Of a stretch of 64,000 nt of DNA, positions 41,656 to 50,635 are shown piece after piece. Each line of letters opens with the position of its first letter. Within the stretch, counting starts at the first letter, position 1. This stretch comes from Actinomadura_E scrupuli (lineage in GTDB: Bacteria; Actinomycetota; Actinomycetes; Streptosporangiales; Streptosporangiaceae), in assembly GCF_050971785.1 (NCBI RefSeq), contig NZ_JBPCCU010000001.1, positions 1,054,001 to 1,118,000 on the forward strand, written 5' to 3'. The translations under genes and the position numbers were made by a program. The notes beneath the pieces are model-generated. The model was not told the origin of the DNA and made no database searches. It saw only the letters and a program-made list of their open reading frames with translations.

Positions 41656-42147
41656 TCAGCCCGTGAAGGCCTGGAAGATGTCGGTGAACTCGTGGGCGGA
41701 CTGACTGATCCCGCCGCAGGCGGGCGAGACCGACTGCGACTGCTCGCGGTCCGGCGGCGCCGCCGGTCGCGTTCTCGACGCTCACCAGGCCGGGCGTGGG
41801 GAACGTCATGTCGGGGTGGGGCGCGGACGTGATGGCTGAGGTGGGTGGCGGGCCTCCTGTGCTCGTGGTGGTGCCGGGCGGCTGCGGGGTGCCGGTGGGC
41901 CCGTCCAGGACGACGACGTCGGCGTGATGAAGGCCCTGGCGGTACCACCCGTTGACAAAGATCGTGACTGAGGCCGCCGGCGCCGATGTGGTGAAGGACG
42001 TCGTGACCTGGGCCCAGGCGGCGCCCGCGCCGCCCAGGTCCGCGGGCCGGTCCCGCCGGTGCCCGCGGCGCCGCTCGGGCGGGCGGGGGCGTACAGCAGT
42101 GCTCCGAGCACCGCGAAGAGCAGAAGAAACGGAACCTTACGTGGCAT
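41656..42147 (-). pseudogene. Decayed secreted chitinase remnant
   Basis: From ATG 42147 a signal peptide is readable (MPRKVPFLLLFAVLGALLY). After a frame change the text becomes a carbohydrate-binding module end (VTTSFTTSAPAASVTIFVNGWYRQGLHHADVVVLDGP) and a Thr/Pro linker. The catalytic barrel is missing. After another frame change the last bases read VSPACGGISQSAHEFTDIFQ then AFTG-stop, close to the C-terminus of the neighbouring intact chitinase (NCSGISQNTWQFTQI). It is thus a GH18 chitinase with a large internal deletion and frameshifts. Confidence 0.75.
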
Positions 42148-42186
42148 GGCTCGCTCCAGATGCGAACAAGCCCCCGGTAGACCGTT

Positions 42187-42199
42187 AGGAAACTTTCCT
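42187..42199. promoter_or_regulatory. Palindromic operator AGGAAA-C-TTTCCT
   Basis: AGGAAA (42187-42192) and TTTCCT (42194-42199) are perfect inverted repeats around one C, in an AT-rich patch about 40 bases before the chitinase-remnant start. It is well placed to control the remnant and the intact chitinase behind it. The regulator is unknown. Confidence 0.55.
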
Positions 42200-42336
42200 T
42201 TTAATTGACCGCGATGTTAACCCGGTCGCGGGGGCGCCACAAGCCCTTGATTTCTCGGGGTTTTCGGCGTACCGGGCCCGTGCGCCGCGTGGAGCGGGCC
42301 GGCGTCGCGGGCATGGGTGAGCGGTGCCGGACGGCC

Positions 42337-44520
42337 CTACTCCGGGGTGGACGACCGGCCGAAGCGCCGCTGTTCCTCCTCGACGATCTGGCGTGCGAGC
42401 GTGCTCTCCGCGATGTCCACGGCCTGCGGCGCGGACTCGGCGAGGTCGCTCCGGCGCAGGTAGCTGTCGAACGTCCGGGTCTTGTGCTCGAGGATCTGGA
42501 GCATGCGCTCGTCCAGGCTGTCGGCGGTCAGGAGACGGTGGCTCTGGACCCGGCGGACCTGGCCCATGCGGTGGGCTCGCGCGATGGCCTGGGCCTCCAG
42601 CGCGGGTTTGACCTGCGGCTCGCACAGGATGACGACGGAGGCGGCCTGCAGGTTGAGGCCGATCCCGCCGGCCTGGATCTGGCTGAGCAGGACCGCGTGA
42701 CCGGGCGCGGCGGAGAACCTGTCGACCATCTCCTGGCGCCGGTTGGGAGTGACGCCGCCGGTGATCGGCCCGATGACGCCGGGGCCGAGCTGTTCGTGCA
42801 CGGCTCTCAGCACGTCCAGGAAGTAGGAGAACACCACCACCTTCAGGCCGGTCTCGGCCGCGTCGCCGACGATCTCCGCAAGCCGCGTCAGCTTGGCGGA
42901 CTTCTCCGGATCCGCGTAGGCGGCGCTGCGCATCGCCATGAAGTTGCCGCGCGCGACCGCCTGCCGGTAGTGCTCCCAGTCGGCGGTGCCGAACTCGGTC
43001 CACTCGTCGGTGGACACCAGCTCGGGCAGCTCGGTGAGGACGTCCTTCTGGTTGCGGCGCAGGTAGACCGGGGCGACCGCCTTGCGGAACCCGGCGGGGC
43101 CCAGTTCCCCGGCCGCGGGCTCGATCCGGTCGGCGAGGTCCGGGTGGAGGTGGCGGACGAGGTTGCGGAACTCCTCCAGCCGGTTCTCCATCGGCGTACC
43201 GGTGAGGAACAGGACGCGCTCGGTCCGCTCGCACCACCCGGCGACGGCCTGCGACCTGCGCGTCTTGGGGTTCTTGACGTAGTGCGCCTCATCGACGACC
43301 AGCGCCCCCACCGTGATCCCGCCCGGGACCGTCAGGGTGTGCAGGGAGTCGACGGTGGTCACCGCCACGCCGCCCTCCGCGATCCACGCCGCGAGTGCGG
43401 CGGCGCGCCCGGAGCCGTGCACGCGGTGCGGGCGCAGGGTGCTGCGGGCCTCGAGTTCCCGGATCCAGTTGACCAGCACGCTGGCCGGGCAGGCGATGAG
43501 GAAGTGCCGGTGGCCTTCCGCGCGCAGGTGTGCGAGGACCGCGATGGCCTCGATCGACTTGCCGAGCCCCATCTCGTCCCCGAGGATCACCCTGCGCTGG
43601 GCCAGGGCGAACCGTGCGCCGAACGCCTGGTAGCCGCGCAGCGAGACCGTCCGGTGGGTGTCGTCCAGACGCTGCGCGTTGACCCGGTCCGCGATCTCGT
43701 CCGGCACGAATCCACGGGAAGCGTCCGGGTCGTGCTCGAAGGCCACGCTCTCGGCGAGGACGGAGTAGAACTCCGGGGCCGACCGCTCGAACCCGCGCCA
43801 GGCCTCCGCCGCGGACCGGCGTCCGAGCAGCTCGGTGGTCACCCGGCCGAGCAGCGGGTGCGTCCGCTCCGCCGTCTCGCGGGCGAGCAGTTCGGTCAAC
43901 CGCAGGACGGCCGTGCGCGCGTGTTCCCGGCGCTCCCGCCCGGCCAGCAGCGCGCGCAGCCGGCCGCGCGCCGGCCCGGCGGCGGCCAGCAGCACCGACA
44001 GTTCCGTGTCGAGGCGACCGGCCGTGGCGCACGCCCGGGAGAGCTCGGGCCCGGCGGCCACCAGCCGGCTCAGCGCGACCACGAGCGCGGTCGTACGCGG
44101 GTCACGGTCGTCGACGTCGATGCGGACCGCGACGGACTCCTGCATCGCCGCCCGGATCTGCTCCGCGGCGGCGTGCAACTGGGCGGCGGTGTGCGCGCCG
44201 ATCCCGGGCAGCGAGCGCAGCCGGTGCGCGGGCGCGCTCAGGACCTGCCCGACCGTCGTATAGCCGGACCGCTCCAGCGGGCCCAGCCGCAGCCGCCCCC
44301 CGGTGACCTCCTTGAGCCGGGCCACGGGGATGCGGTCCAGTTCGGCTCGGGCGAGATCCTCGGTCAGCGGCGCCAGCGCGCGCCGGACGGCCAGGCGAGC
44401 CTCGGCGTGCTCGGACAGCAGGGTCCGCGCCGCGCCGTGCAGCCGGTCGGCCGCGCCGATGACGGCGCGCGCCTGCTTGCCGGCCGGCTCCGGGCCGGCC
44501 GCTGACTCGCTCCCGCCCAT
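42337..44520 (-). CDS. SNF2-family helicase with a helix-hairpin-helix region
   Basis: 727 residues from ATG 44520, which follows AGGGGG; an ATG at 44568 would add 16 unconserved residues. The N-terminal third contains a helix-hairpin-helix-like stretch (VLSAPAHRLRSLPGIGAHTAAQLH). The helicase core has motif I GDEMGLGKSIEAIA, motif Ia CPASVLVNW, motif II DEAH, motif III FLTGTPMENRLEE, and motifs V-VI SQIQAGGIGLNLQAASVVI and QAIARAHRMGQ. Such proteins remodel protein-DNA complexes with ATP. No DNA-modification or nuclease partner lies adjacent, so a defence role is not supported. The gene stands alone. Confidence 0.92.
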   Translation of the reverse strand: MGGSESAAGPEPAGKQARAVIGAADRLHGAARTLLSEHAEARLAVRRALAPLTEDLARAELDRIPVARLKEVTGGRLRLGPLERSGYTTVGQVLSAPAHRLRSLPGIGAHTAAQLHAAAEQIRAAMQESVAVRIDVDDRDPRTTALVVALSRLVAAGPELSRACATAGRLDTELSVLLAAAGPARGRLRALLAGRERREHARTAVLRLTELLARETAERTHPLLGRVTTELLGRRSAAEAWRGFERSAPEFYSVLAESVAFEHDPDASRGFVPDEIADRVNAQRLDDTHRTVSLRGYQAFGARFALAQRRVILGDEMGLGKSIEAIAVLAHLRAEGHRHFLIACPASVLVNWIRELEARSTLRPHRVHGSGRAAALAAWIAEGGVAVTTVDSLHTLTVPGGITVGALVVDEAHYVKNPKTRRSQAVAGWCERTERVLFLTGTPMENRLEEFRNLVRHLHPDLADRIEPAAGELGPAGFRKAVAPVYLRRNQKDVLTELPELVSTDEWTEFGTADWEHYRQAVARGNFMAMRSAAYADPEKSAKLTRLAEIVGDAAETGLKVVVFSYFLDVLRAVHEQLGPGVIGPITGGVTPNRRQEMVDRFSAAPGHAVLLSQIQAGGIGLNLQAASVVILCEPQVKPALEAQAIARAHRMGQVRRVQSHRLLTADSLDERMLQILEHKTRTFDSYLRRSDLAESAPQAVDIAESTLARQIVEEEQRRFGRSSTPE

Positions 44521-44620
44521 ACGCCCCCTGACGCGCTTCCCGCCCGACGAATCGCACGATTCAACCACTGATCGGCTCTCTTGGGCGGGTACGGGAGTGT
44601 GACGGGCGGCTGGGCGGCGT

Positions 44621-45373
44621 TCACAACCGTTTGGCGCAGTACGACCGGATGTACTCGTTGCGCGGCTTGAACGAGATCCGGCCCTTGCCCTTCGGGCAGT
44701 CTCCGGTCGCGATCAAGTCCGTGATCTCGGTGACCTTGTAGTCCGCGGACTTCTCCCCGCTTCCGTTGCAGGGCACCTCGGTGACCAGTTTCGCGCTGTC
44801 GACGTTGACGCAGTCGCCGACGATGATGCCGCCGCCGCCCTTGCCGGGGTCGCCCGGATGCGGCGGACGCAGATTGCGCAGGCAGAGGTAGCCGACGGGC
44901 AGCCGCAGACCCGGTGCGGCGCTGGTGTACGGGATGGGGCCGCCCGACACGTTGACGATCGCGTCCGCCTCGTCGGGGCAGCGCCGCATGGAGGATCCGG
45001 TGAGCAGGTCGCCGGGCTTGAGCTTTCCCATATCGAGTACCTTCGCCACGGCCTCGGCCGAGTCGCAGGCCGTCTTGATCGGTGACAGGCGCGCCGCCAC
45101 GCAGTCGCCCTTCCTCAGTACGTTCAGATCAGCCTCGGCGGCCGACATCGTGGGCGGGGAGGTGGGCGTGGCAGTGGGCGTGGGCGTGGGCGTGACGGCT
45201 TCGGTGGCCGGGCCGGCGCCCGAGGCCGGACCGGAGGGTGCGCTCGCGCTGGGCGACGGACGGCCGCCCGAATCCGAGCAGCCGGCGATCAGAAGGCACA
45301 GCAGTGATCCGGCCACCATCGCCATGGCACGGCCCGAGCGGTGAGCACCGCTGTCACGGTGTGCGCAGAACAT
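44621..45373 (-). CDS. Lipoprotein with a low-complexity linker
   Basis: 250 residues. The signal ends in lipobox LIAGC (Cys about 32). A Ser/Pro/Thr linker (PTPTPTATPTSPP) follows, then a Cys-rich globular domain with a repeated layout: GDCVAARLSP, TACDSAEAVAKVL, MRRCPDEADAIV, GYLCLRN, GDCVNVDSAKLVTEVPC, GDCPKGKGRISF. This resembles the actinobacterial LppU/SCO3897-type exported domains (by memory). It would be anchored to the outer face of the membrane. ATG 45373 is the longest start; internal ATGs at MAMVAG are also possible. The function is unknown. Confidence 0.72.
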   Translation of the reverse strand: MFCAHRDSGAHRSGRAMAMVAGSLLCLLIAGCSDSGGRPSPSASAPSGPASGAGPATEAVTPTPTPTATPTSPPTMSAAEADLNVLRKGDCVAARLSPIKTACDSAEAVAKVLDMGKLKPGDLLTGSSMRRCPDEADAIVNVSGGPIPYTSAAPGLRLPVGYLCLRNLRPPHPGDPGKGGGGIIVGDCVNVDSAKLVTEVPCNGSGEKSADYKVTEITDLIATGDCPKGKGRISFKPRNEYIRSYCAKRL

Positions 45374-45527
45374 CGTCCACCCTCTCGGAGGTCGCGGTCC
45401 GGGCGCCTGCCGTCGATGATCCCTGCGACCGGTGCCCCGTTCAAGGGGCCGGATGCCGCCGGGTCGTTTCCGGTCGTCGGCGACCTTCCGTCCTGCTGTT
45501 CTCGCTCCCCGAGGATGGAACGCCGGA

Positions 45528-46919
45528 TCACCCTTCGGAGATCACGGCAGGAGGACGGTACCGGGGGAGGCGCAGGACGAAGCGGGCGCCTCGCTCGCTG
45601 TCCTCGATGGTCAGGGTGCCCTCATGTGCCTCGGCGGTCTGGCGGGCGATCGCCAGTCCCAGTCCGGTCCCTCCGGCGTCGCGGGCGCGTGAGGCCTCCA
45701 GCCGGGTGAAGCGCTCGAAGACGACCTCGCGGAGTTCGGGTGCGATGCCGTCGCCGTCGTCGGTGACCTCCAGCACCGCCGTGGACCCCTCGGCCCGGAC
45801 GATCACGGTGACCTGGGAGGTGGCGTGGCGCTCGGCGTTGTCGAGCAGGTTCGCCAGCAGCCGGGTTATCTGCAGTCGGTCGCCTTCGGTGGAGACGGAC
45901 TCCTGGAGATCTTTGACGATCTTCAGAGTGAAGGGGCGTTGGTCGAGTTCGGCGGCGACGAGCGCGGTGAGGTCGGTGCGTTCCCGTACGGGGGACGGGC
46001 GGGAGTCCAGCCGGGCGAGGGTCAGCAGGTCGGCGACGATGGCCTGCAGCCGTTCCACCCCGGTCAGGATCGTGGCCGCCGTCCGCGGCCAGTCGGTGTC
46101 CTCCGGATACATGAGGCCTTCCTCGACCTGGGTCCGCACGGCGGTGAGCGGGGTCCGCAGATCGTGCGAGGCGTCCGAGGTGAACTGCTGTAACTGCTGG
46201 TAGGCGCCCTCCAGCCGGTCCAGGGTGGCGTTCACCGTCTCGGCCAGGAGCGCGTACTCCCGCTGGTGGCCGGGCACCGGCACCCGCCGGTGCAGACCGC
46301 TCGCGGTGATCTCCGCCAGCTCACTCCGGATGGCGTTCACCGGGGCCATGTTCCTGGTGGCCACCCGGAAGTTCCCGGCCGCCGCCAGCGCCGTCACCAG
46401 AACCGACGCGATGATCGCCATGAGCAGCGCCGGCAAGGCCCCGTACCAGGGAGGCGTGGTGGTCGCCGCATAGATCAGCCAGATCCCGTCCGACTGGTAG
46501 GACTTGGCCGACCGGACGGCCCAGCAGCCCTCGAGCCCCGCTGGAGGGCACAGTGTTCGTAAGGCCTGCACCTGGCCGCCGGGCGGCCGGAAGCCGGCCA
46601 TCGGCGGCTTGCCGAGCATCCGCGGGGTCGCCGCGACCACCCGGCCGCGGGCGTTCAGGACCTGGATCGCCTCCCCCTTGCCGGAGGGCAGGACCGGCGG
46701 GAGTCTGCCCTGTTTGATGAGGGGCACCACGCCGCCCCAGGCCGTGGTGCTCCGCGCGATGGCCCTGCCGTCCTCGACGTCGTGCACGTAGATGAGGAAG
46801 AGCGCGCTGAACCCGAGGCACACCAACGCCGTGATGCCACCGATGACCATGGTCGTACGGGCCCGCATGGATGATCGATTCCAGTTCGGCACCTGACCTC
46901 CCGAAGGCGAGGTGTTCAC
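45528..46919 (-). CDS. Orphan sensor histidine kinase
   Basis: 463 residues. Membrane helices lie at about 23-45 and 165-190, flanking an extracytoplasmic sensor of about 120 residues with one Cys pair (TLCPPAGLEGCWAV). HAMP-like and dimerisation parts follow, with His252 in FTSDASHDLRTPLTAVRTQVEEG, then an HATPase with LLANLLDNAERHA and GGTGLGLAIA. It is a full-length OmpR-type partner kinase, but no response regulator gene lies on either side, so the partner is elsewhere. The start is ATG 46919 or, less likely, 46868. Confidence 0.88.
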   Translation of the reverse strand: MNTSPSGGQVPNWNRSSMRARTTMVIGGITALVCLGFSALFLIYVHDVEDGRAIARSTTAWGGVVPLIKQGRLPPVLPSGKGEAIQVLNARGRVVAATPRMLGKPPMAGFRPPGGQVQALRTLCPPAGLEGCWAVRSAKSYQSDGIWLIYAATTTPPWYGALPALLMAIIASVLVTALAAAGNFRVATRNMAPVNAIRSELAEITASGLHRRVPVPGHQREYALLAETVNATLDRLEGAYQQLQQFTSDASHDLRTPLTAVRTQVEEGLMYPEDTDWPRTAATILTGVERLQAIVADLLTLARLDSRPSPVRERTDLTALVAAELDQRPFTLKIVKDLQESVSTEGDRLQITRLLANLLDNAERHATSQVTVIVRAEGSTAVLEVTDDGDGIAPELREVVFERFTRLEASRARDAGGTGLGLAIARQTAEAHEGTLTIEDSERGARFVLRLPRYRPPAVISEG

Positions 46920-47075
46920 CTTCTAGAGAGACCTGCTCGGCTGGGGCCAGGGCAGTCCCAAGGCCGGGCATTCTTTTCGGCACGATGCCCGTGAGCTCGG
47001 CGATGGCGTAAAGGTGAGATCTCCGTCACTTCCTGACGAGTGCGACATCGGCCCAGCGAGGGCATAATCCCTGCT

Positions 47076-47102
47076 AAACCAGTAGGTTTTGTCGATAAAC
47101 CT
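47076..47102. promoter_or_regulatory. Overlapping dyads, possible sulfur-regulator operator
   Basis: AAACC (47076-47080) pairs with GGTTT (47085-47089), and AGGTTT (47084-47089) also pairs with AAACCT (47097-47102). The shared centre gives two alternative palindromes, about 80-105 bases upstream of the leader peptide and in an AT-rich patch with CATAAT at 47063. Confidence 0.45.
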
Positions 47103-47147
47103 GCCAACCGGGCGGTGCCGGTCGGCTCCGGCGCAGGTGGGGTGGGG

Positions 47148-47176
47148 TGTACACGTGGCCGGACGTGCTGCATGCT
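47148..47176 (+). promoter_or_regulatory. Candidate promoter of a leaderless leader peptide
   Basis: TGTACA (47148-47153), a 17-base spacer and CATGCT (47171-47176) make a -35/-10 pair. The expected transcription start would fall on or near the A of the ATG at 47183, which has no Shine-Dalgarno sequence. Confidence 0.4.
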
Positions 47177-47182
47177 GGCCCC

Positions 47183-47254
47183 ATGAGCGCGGCGGTTGAC
47201 CTGGTGGCACGGCGTCACATCGATCTGCTTCGCGTGTGCAGCGCAAGCTGTTGA
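47183..47254 (+). CDS. Cysteine-containing leader peptide
   Basis: A 23-residue frame starting MSAAVDLVA and ending RRHIDLLRVCSASC, far too short for most gene finders. The RRHxDLxRVxSAxC pattern is the one I know from putative leader peptides in front of actinobacterial sulfate and sulfonate transport genes. Two of the last five residues are Cys, so ribosome stalling at low Cys-tRNA could couple sulfur supply to the downstream genes. About 180 bases with competing hairpins separate it from the ssuC-like gene. Confidence 0.75.
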   Translation: MSAAVDLVARRHIDLLRVCSASC

Positions 47255-47342
47255 CACGCTTCCTCGCCTCGGGTGTCCGCCCTGGGCGCGCCCTCGAGAC
47301 GAGCTGACGGGCACCCTCGCCCGCGAATCCTCCCCATCTGAC

Positions 47343-47394
47343 CGGGTCCTGTCTCCGACCCGCGATCCCCCCTGCCCGCGACCCTCCAAGGGTC
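47343..47394 (+). promoter_or_regulatory. Possible attenuator: mutually exclusive stems
   Basis: CGGGTC (47343-47348) can pair with GACCCG (47357-47362), and GACCCT (47380-47385) with AGGGTC (47389-47394). Because each GACCC can also pair with either GGGTC, the stems are interchangeable. There is no T-run, so a transcription terminator is unproven, and control at translation or by Rho is also possible. Confidence 0.4.
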
Positions 47395-47433
47395 CCGTTC
47401 GGCGTGCCTTCTCGCGCCGGAGGTGTGTTCACC

Positions 47434-48300
47434 ATGTCCGTCGACGTCCTCGATCCACCCGCCGGCGCCTCCGGGCCGGCGACCTCTCCCACGTCACCGT
47501 CCGTACCGACCCCGGCTCCGAGGCCCGCGCCGAGAGCGTCCGGGGCGCTGCGCAGGCTCCGCAGGGTGAGCGGCCTGTTCGCGGTGCTGGTCTGCTGGCA
47601 GCTCGGCGCGAGCAGGGGACTGCTCGGCTCGACCACGCCGACGCCGGCCCAGGTCCTGGCCGAGGCCGTCCGCCTGCTGGGCTCGGGGGAACTGCTCGCC
47701 AACCTCGGCGTCTCCCTCGTCCGGGTGCTCAAGGGGCTGGCGATCGGCCTGTCCATCGGCCTGGTCTTCGGCCTCTTCGCGGGGCTCGCGCGCCTGGGTG
47801 AGGACATCATCGACGCCCCGGTGCAGGCCGTGCGGATGCTGCCGCACCTGGCGCTGGTGCCGCTGTTCATCATCTGGTTCGGCATCGGCGAGACCTCGAA
47901 GATCTCCCTCATCGCCATCGGCGTGATCTTCCCCCTCTACATCAACGTCTTCCACGGCATCAGGGGAGTGGACGAGCGGCTCGTGGAGTCCGCCAAGTCC
48001 TGCGGCCTGGGCCGGCTCGATCTGATCCGCAAGGTCGTGCTGCCCGGCGCGCTGCCGCAGATCCTGGTGGGCCTGCGGCAGTCCCTGGGCATCGCCTGGC
48101 TCAGCCTGGTGGTCGCCGAGCAGTCGGCGACCAGCTCCGGCATCGGCTACCTCATCAACCAGGCCACCCAGTTCATGCGGACCGACACCGTCTTCGTGGT
48201 GCTGATGGTCTACGCGCTGCTCGGGCTCGGCACCGACCTGCTGGTCCGCGCCGTGGAACGCCGGGCGCTGGCCTGGCGGAGAGGGCTGGTGGCGCGATGA
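47434..48300 (+). CDS. ssuC: Sulfonate-type ABC transporter permease (SsuC-like)
   Basis: 288 residues, ATG 47434 after GGAGG. An N-terminal Pro/Ala-rich cytosolic stretch precedes about six membrane helices. The EAA loop typical of the family is visible as ESAKSCGLGRLDLIRKVVLPGALPQILVGLRQSLG. The closest families import alkanesulfonates, taurine or nitrate. The call rests on the motif, the sulfur-type leader upstream, and the paired ATPase and binding protein. The stop overlaps the ATPase start (ATGA). Confidence 0.85.
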   Translation: MSVDVLDPPAGASGPATSPTSPSVPTPAPRPAPRASGALRRLRRVSGLFAVLVCWQLGASRGLLGSTTPTPAQVLAEAVRLLGSGELLANLGVSLVRVLKGLAIGLSIGLVFGLFAGLARLGEDIIDAPVQAVRMLPHLALVPLFIIWFGIGETSKISLIAIGVIFPLYINVFHGIRGVDERLVESAKSCGLGRLDLIRKVVLPGALPQILVGLRQSLGIAWLSLVVAEQSATSSGIGYLINQATQFMRTDTVFVVLMVYALLGLGTDLLVRAVERRALAWRRGLVAR

Positions 48301-49052
48301 CCACGGCGCTGGACGAGGGCGTACGGGTCCGCGGGCTGACCCGCCGGTTCGGTGACCGTACCGTCCTGGACGCGGTCGATCTCGACATCGCGCCCGGAGA
48401 GTTCGTCGCGCTGCTGGGCGCCAGCGGCTCCGGCAAGAGCACCCTGCTGCGGGCGCTCGGCGGCCTGGACCCGGACGCCGCCGGCGACTTCCACGTGCCC
48501 GCGCAGCGCGCGGTGGTCTACCAGGAGCACCGCCTGCTGCCGTGGGCGCGGGTCTGGAAGAACGTCGTCCTGGGCGTCAACGGACCGCGGCTGCGGGAAC
48601 GTGCCATCGCCGCGCTGGAGGAGGTCGGGCTGGCCTCGCACGCCGACGCGTGGCCGCTCACCCTGTCCGGCGGCGAGTCGCAGCGGGTCGCCCTCGCCCG
48701 GGCACTGGTCCGGACACCCCGGCTGCTGCTGCTCGACGAGCCGTTCGGGGCCCTCGACGCCCTCACCCGGCTCAAGGCGCAGGCGCTGGTGGGCGAGCTG
48801 TGGGCCGAGCGCAGGCCCGCCGTCCTGCTCGTCACCCACGACGTGGAGGAGGCGCTGCTGCTCGCGGACCGGGCGCTGCTGCTCGCCGACGGCCGCATAG
48901 CGCGGGAGATCAACGTCGGCCTGCCCCGGCCGAGAGCCCTCGACCACCCGGATTTCATCGCCCTCCGCCGCACCCTGCTGCAGGGCCTGGGCGTGCACGT
49001 CGAGCTCGAGGACATCGAGCCCGGAAGCGTCGAACGCAAGGAGAAGCCATGA
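48297..49052 (+). CDS. ssuB: Sulfonate-type ABC transporter ATPase (SsuB-like)
   Basis: 251 residues. Walker A GASGSGKST, Q-loop AVVYQEHRLLPWARVWKNV, signature LSGGESQRVALARAL, Walker B LLLLDEPFGALDALTR, switch His in VTHDVEEALLL. The QEHRLLPW phrase is typical of SsuB/TauB/NrtC ATPases. It is coupled by overlap to the permease before it and the flavoprotein after it. The short C-terminal tail (LEDIEPGSVERKEKP) is not conserved. Confidence 0.9.
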   Translation: MTTALDEGVRVRGLTRRFGDRTVLDAVDLDIAPGEFVALLGASGSGKSTLLRALGGLDPDAAGDFHVPAQRAVVYQEHRLLPWARVWKNVVLGVNGPRLRERAIAALEEVGLASHADAWPLTLSGGESQRVALARALVRTPRLLLLDEPFGALDALTRLKAQALVGELWAERRPAVLLVTHDVEEALLLADRALLLADGRIAREINVGLPRPRALDHPDFIALRRTLLQGLGVHVELEDIEPGSVERKEKP

Positions 49053-50635
49053 GTGAACTCGATCTCACCGCGGACGTAGTGATCGCCGGTGGCGGCCCGG
49101 CGGCCTCCTGGGCGGCGGTCAAGGCCGCCGAGACGGGAGCCGATGTCATCGTCGTGGACAAGGGCTACCTCGGGACCAGCGGTGCCACGGCCTCGGGAGG
49201 CACCGGGGTCTGGTACGTCCAGCCGGATCCGGCGGCCCGCGAGGCGGCCAAGGCCAGCCGCGAGGCGCTCGGCGGCCATCTCGCCGACCGCCGGTGGATG
49301 GACCGCGTGCTCGACCAGACCTACGCGAACATGAACGAGCTCGCCGAGATCAGCAGGTACCCGTTCCCGGTCGGCCCGGACGGCGCCCAGATCCGCCGGG
49401 GGCTGCAGGGCCCGGAGTACATGCGCCGGATGCGGGTGCGGGTCAAGCGCGCGGGCGTGCGGATCCTGGACCACAGCCCCGTCGCCGAACTGCTGGTCGA
49501 CGGGGAGGGCGCCGCGGCCGGGGTCACCGGCTACCGCCGCCAGCACGACCAGGCCTACCGCATCAGGGCGGGCGCGGTCGTCCTCGCGACGGGCGGCTGC
49601 GCGTTCCTCAGCAAGGCGCTCGGCTGCGACGTCAACACCGGGGACGGAGCGCTGTTCGCGGCCGAGGCCGGCGCGGAGATGTCCGGCATGGAGTTCTCCA
49701 ACGCGTACGCCATCGCACCGGAGTTCACCTCCGTCACCAAGACCGCCTTCTACTCCTTCGCGACCTTCTACCACGCGGACGGCAGTGTGCTGGAGGGCGC
49801 CGGGAGCCAGCGGGGACGCTCCGTCATCGCGCGCACCCTGCTGACCGAGAAGGTGCTGGCCCGGCTCGACCAGGCCACGCCGCAGGACCAGCGGGCGATG
49901 CGGCTGGCCCAGCCCAACTTCTTCCTCCCCTTCGACCGCCAGGGCATCGACCCCTTCACCGACCTGTTCTCGGTGACGATGCTCGCCGAGGGCACCGTCC
50001 GGGGCACCGGCGGGATCCGGATCACCGGCGACGACTGCGCCACCTCGGTGCCGGGGCTCTACGCCGCCGGTGACGCGGCCACCCGGGAGCTGATCTGCGG
50101 TGGGTTCACCGGCGGCGGCAGCCACAACTCCGCCTGGGCGATGTCGTCCGGCACGTGGGCCGGCCGCGCCGCCGCCAGGCACGCGCGTGAGCTGGGCTCC
50201 CGCGCCACCGGCCGTACGGCCCGGGGCGCGGGCGGGGCGGGGCTGCGGCCCACCGGAACGCCCGGCGGCGTCACGGCCGACGAGGTCGTCACCGCGGTGC
50301 AGCGGGAGGTGCTCCCCTACGACAAGAACCTGCTGAGGCACGGGGACCGGCTCACTCCTGCGCTCGGCGCCCTCGACGCCGTCTGGGCAGAGCTGCGCCG
50401 GGGCCTGCGGGCCGAGGGCGGCGACGTCGTACGGGCCCGGTCCGCGGCGGCGATGGCCGCGCACGCCCGCTGGATGTACAACGCGGCGCTGACCCGTACC
50501 GAGACCCGGGGCATGCACAAGCGGGCGGACTTCCCCGGCCAGGACCCGGCTCAGCACCACCGGCTGCTGGCCGGCGGCCTCGACGAGGTCTGGATCGCCC
50601 CCGAGACGGCGGCCACCGTGGCGGTGGCGTCGTGA
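49049..50635 (+). CDS. FAD-dependent oxidoreductase of the fumarate reductase/AprA type, copy 1
   Basis: 528 residues. N-terminal FAD motif VVIAGGGPAASWAAVKAAETGADVIVVDKG followed by GTSGATASGG, a family trait of fumarate-reductase and adenylylsulfate-reductase flavoproteins. Further FAD contacts are LATGGCAFLSKALG, GTGGIRITGDDCATSVPGLYAAGDAA. The C-terminal helical domain (RSAAAMAAHARWMYNAALTRTETRG) also matches the family. The ferredoxin gene overlaps its stop (GTGA), so the two form a redox pair. Sitting inside an ssu-type operon, it presumably reduces or cleaves an organosulfur compound, or feeds electrons to one of the monooxygenases. The true reaction is unknown. It is clearly paralogous to the second copy downstream. 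Confidence 0.85.
   Translation: MSELDLTADVVIAGGGPAASWAAVKAAETGADVIVVDKGYLGTSGATASGGTGVWYVQPDPAAREAAKASREALGGHLADRRWMDRVLDQTYANMNELAEISRYPFPVGPDGAQIRRGLQGPEYMRRMRVRVKRAGVRILDHSPVAELLVDGEGAAAGVTGYRRQHDQAYRIRAGAVVLATGGCAFLSKALGCDVNTGDGALFAAEAGAEMSGMEFSNAYAIAPEFTSVTKTAFYSFATFYHADGSVLEGAGSQRGRSVIARTLLTEKVLARLDQATPQDQRAMRLAQPNFFLPFDRQGIDPFTDLFSVTMLAEGTVRGTGGIRITGDDCATSVPGLYAAGDAATRELICGGFTGGGSHNSAWAMSSGTWAGRAAARHARELGSRATGRTARGAGGAGLRPTGTPGGVTADEVVTAVQREVLPYDKNLLRHGDRLTPALGALDAVWAELRRGLRAEGGDVVRARSAAAMAAHARWMYNAALTRTETRGMHKRADFPGQDPAQHHRLLAGGLDEVWIAPETAATVAVAS

Larger units (their letters stand above)
46920..47182. other. Spacer before the sulfur-island leader
   Basis: About 260 bases with no credible gene. 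It holds the AAACC/GGTTT dyads at 47076-47102 and a candidate promoter at 47148-47176, and otherwise nothing I can name. Confidence 0.55.

Noticed and set aside
42337..44520. SNF2 helicase as part of a phage-defence island
   Set aside because: No methylase, nuclease, PLD or other defence partner is adjacent; it stands alone between a chitinase and a lipoprotein gene.
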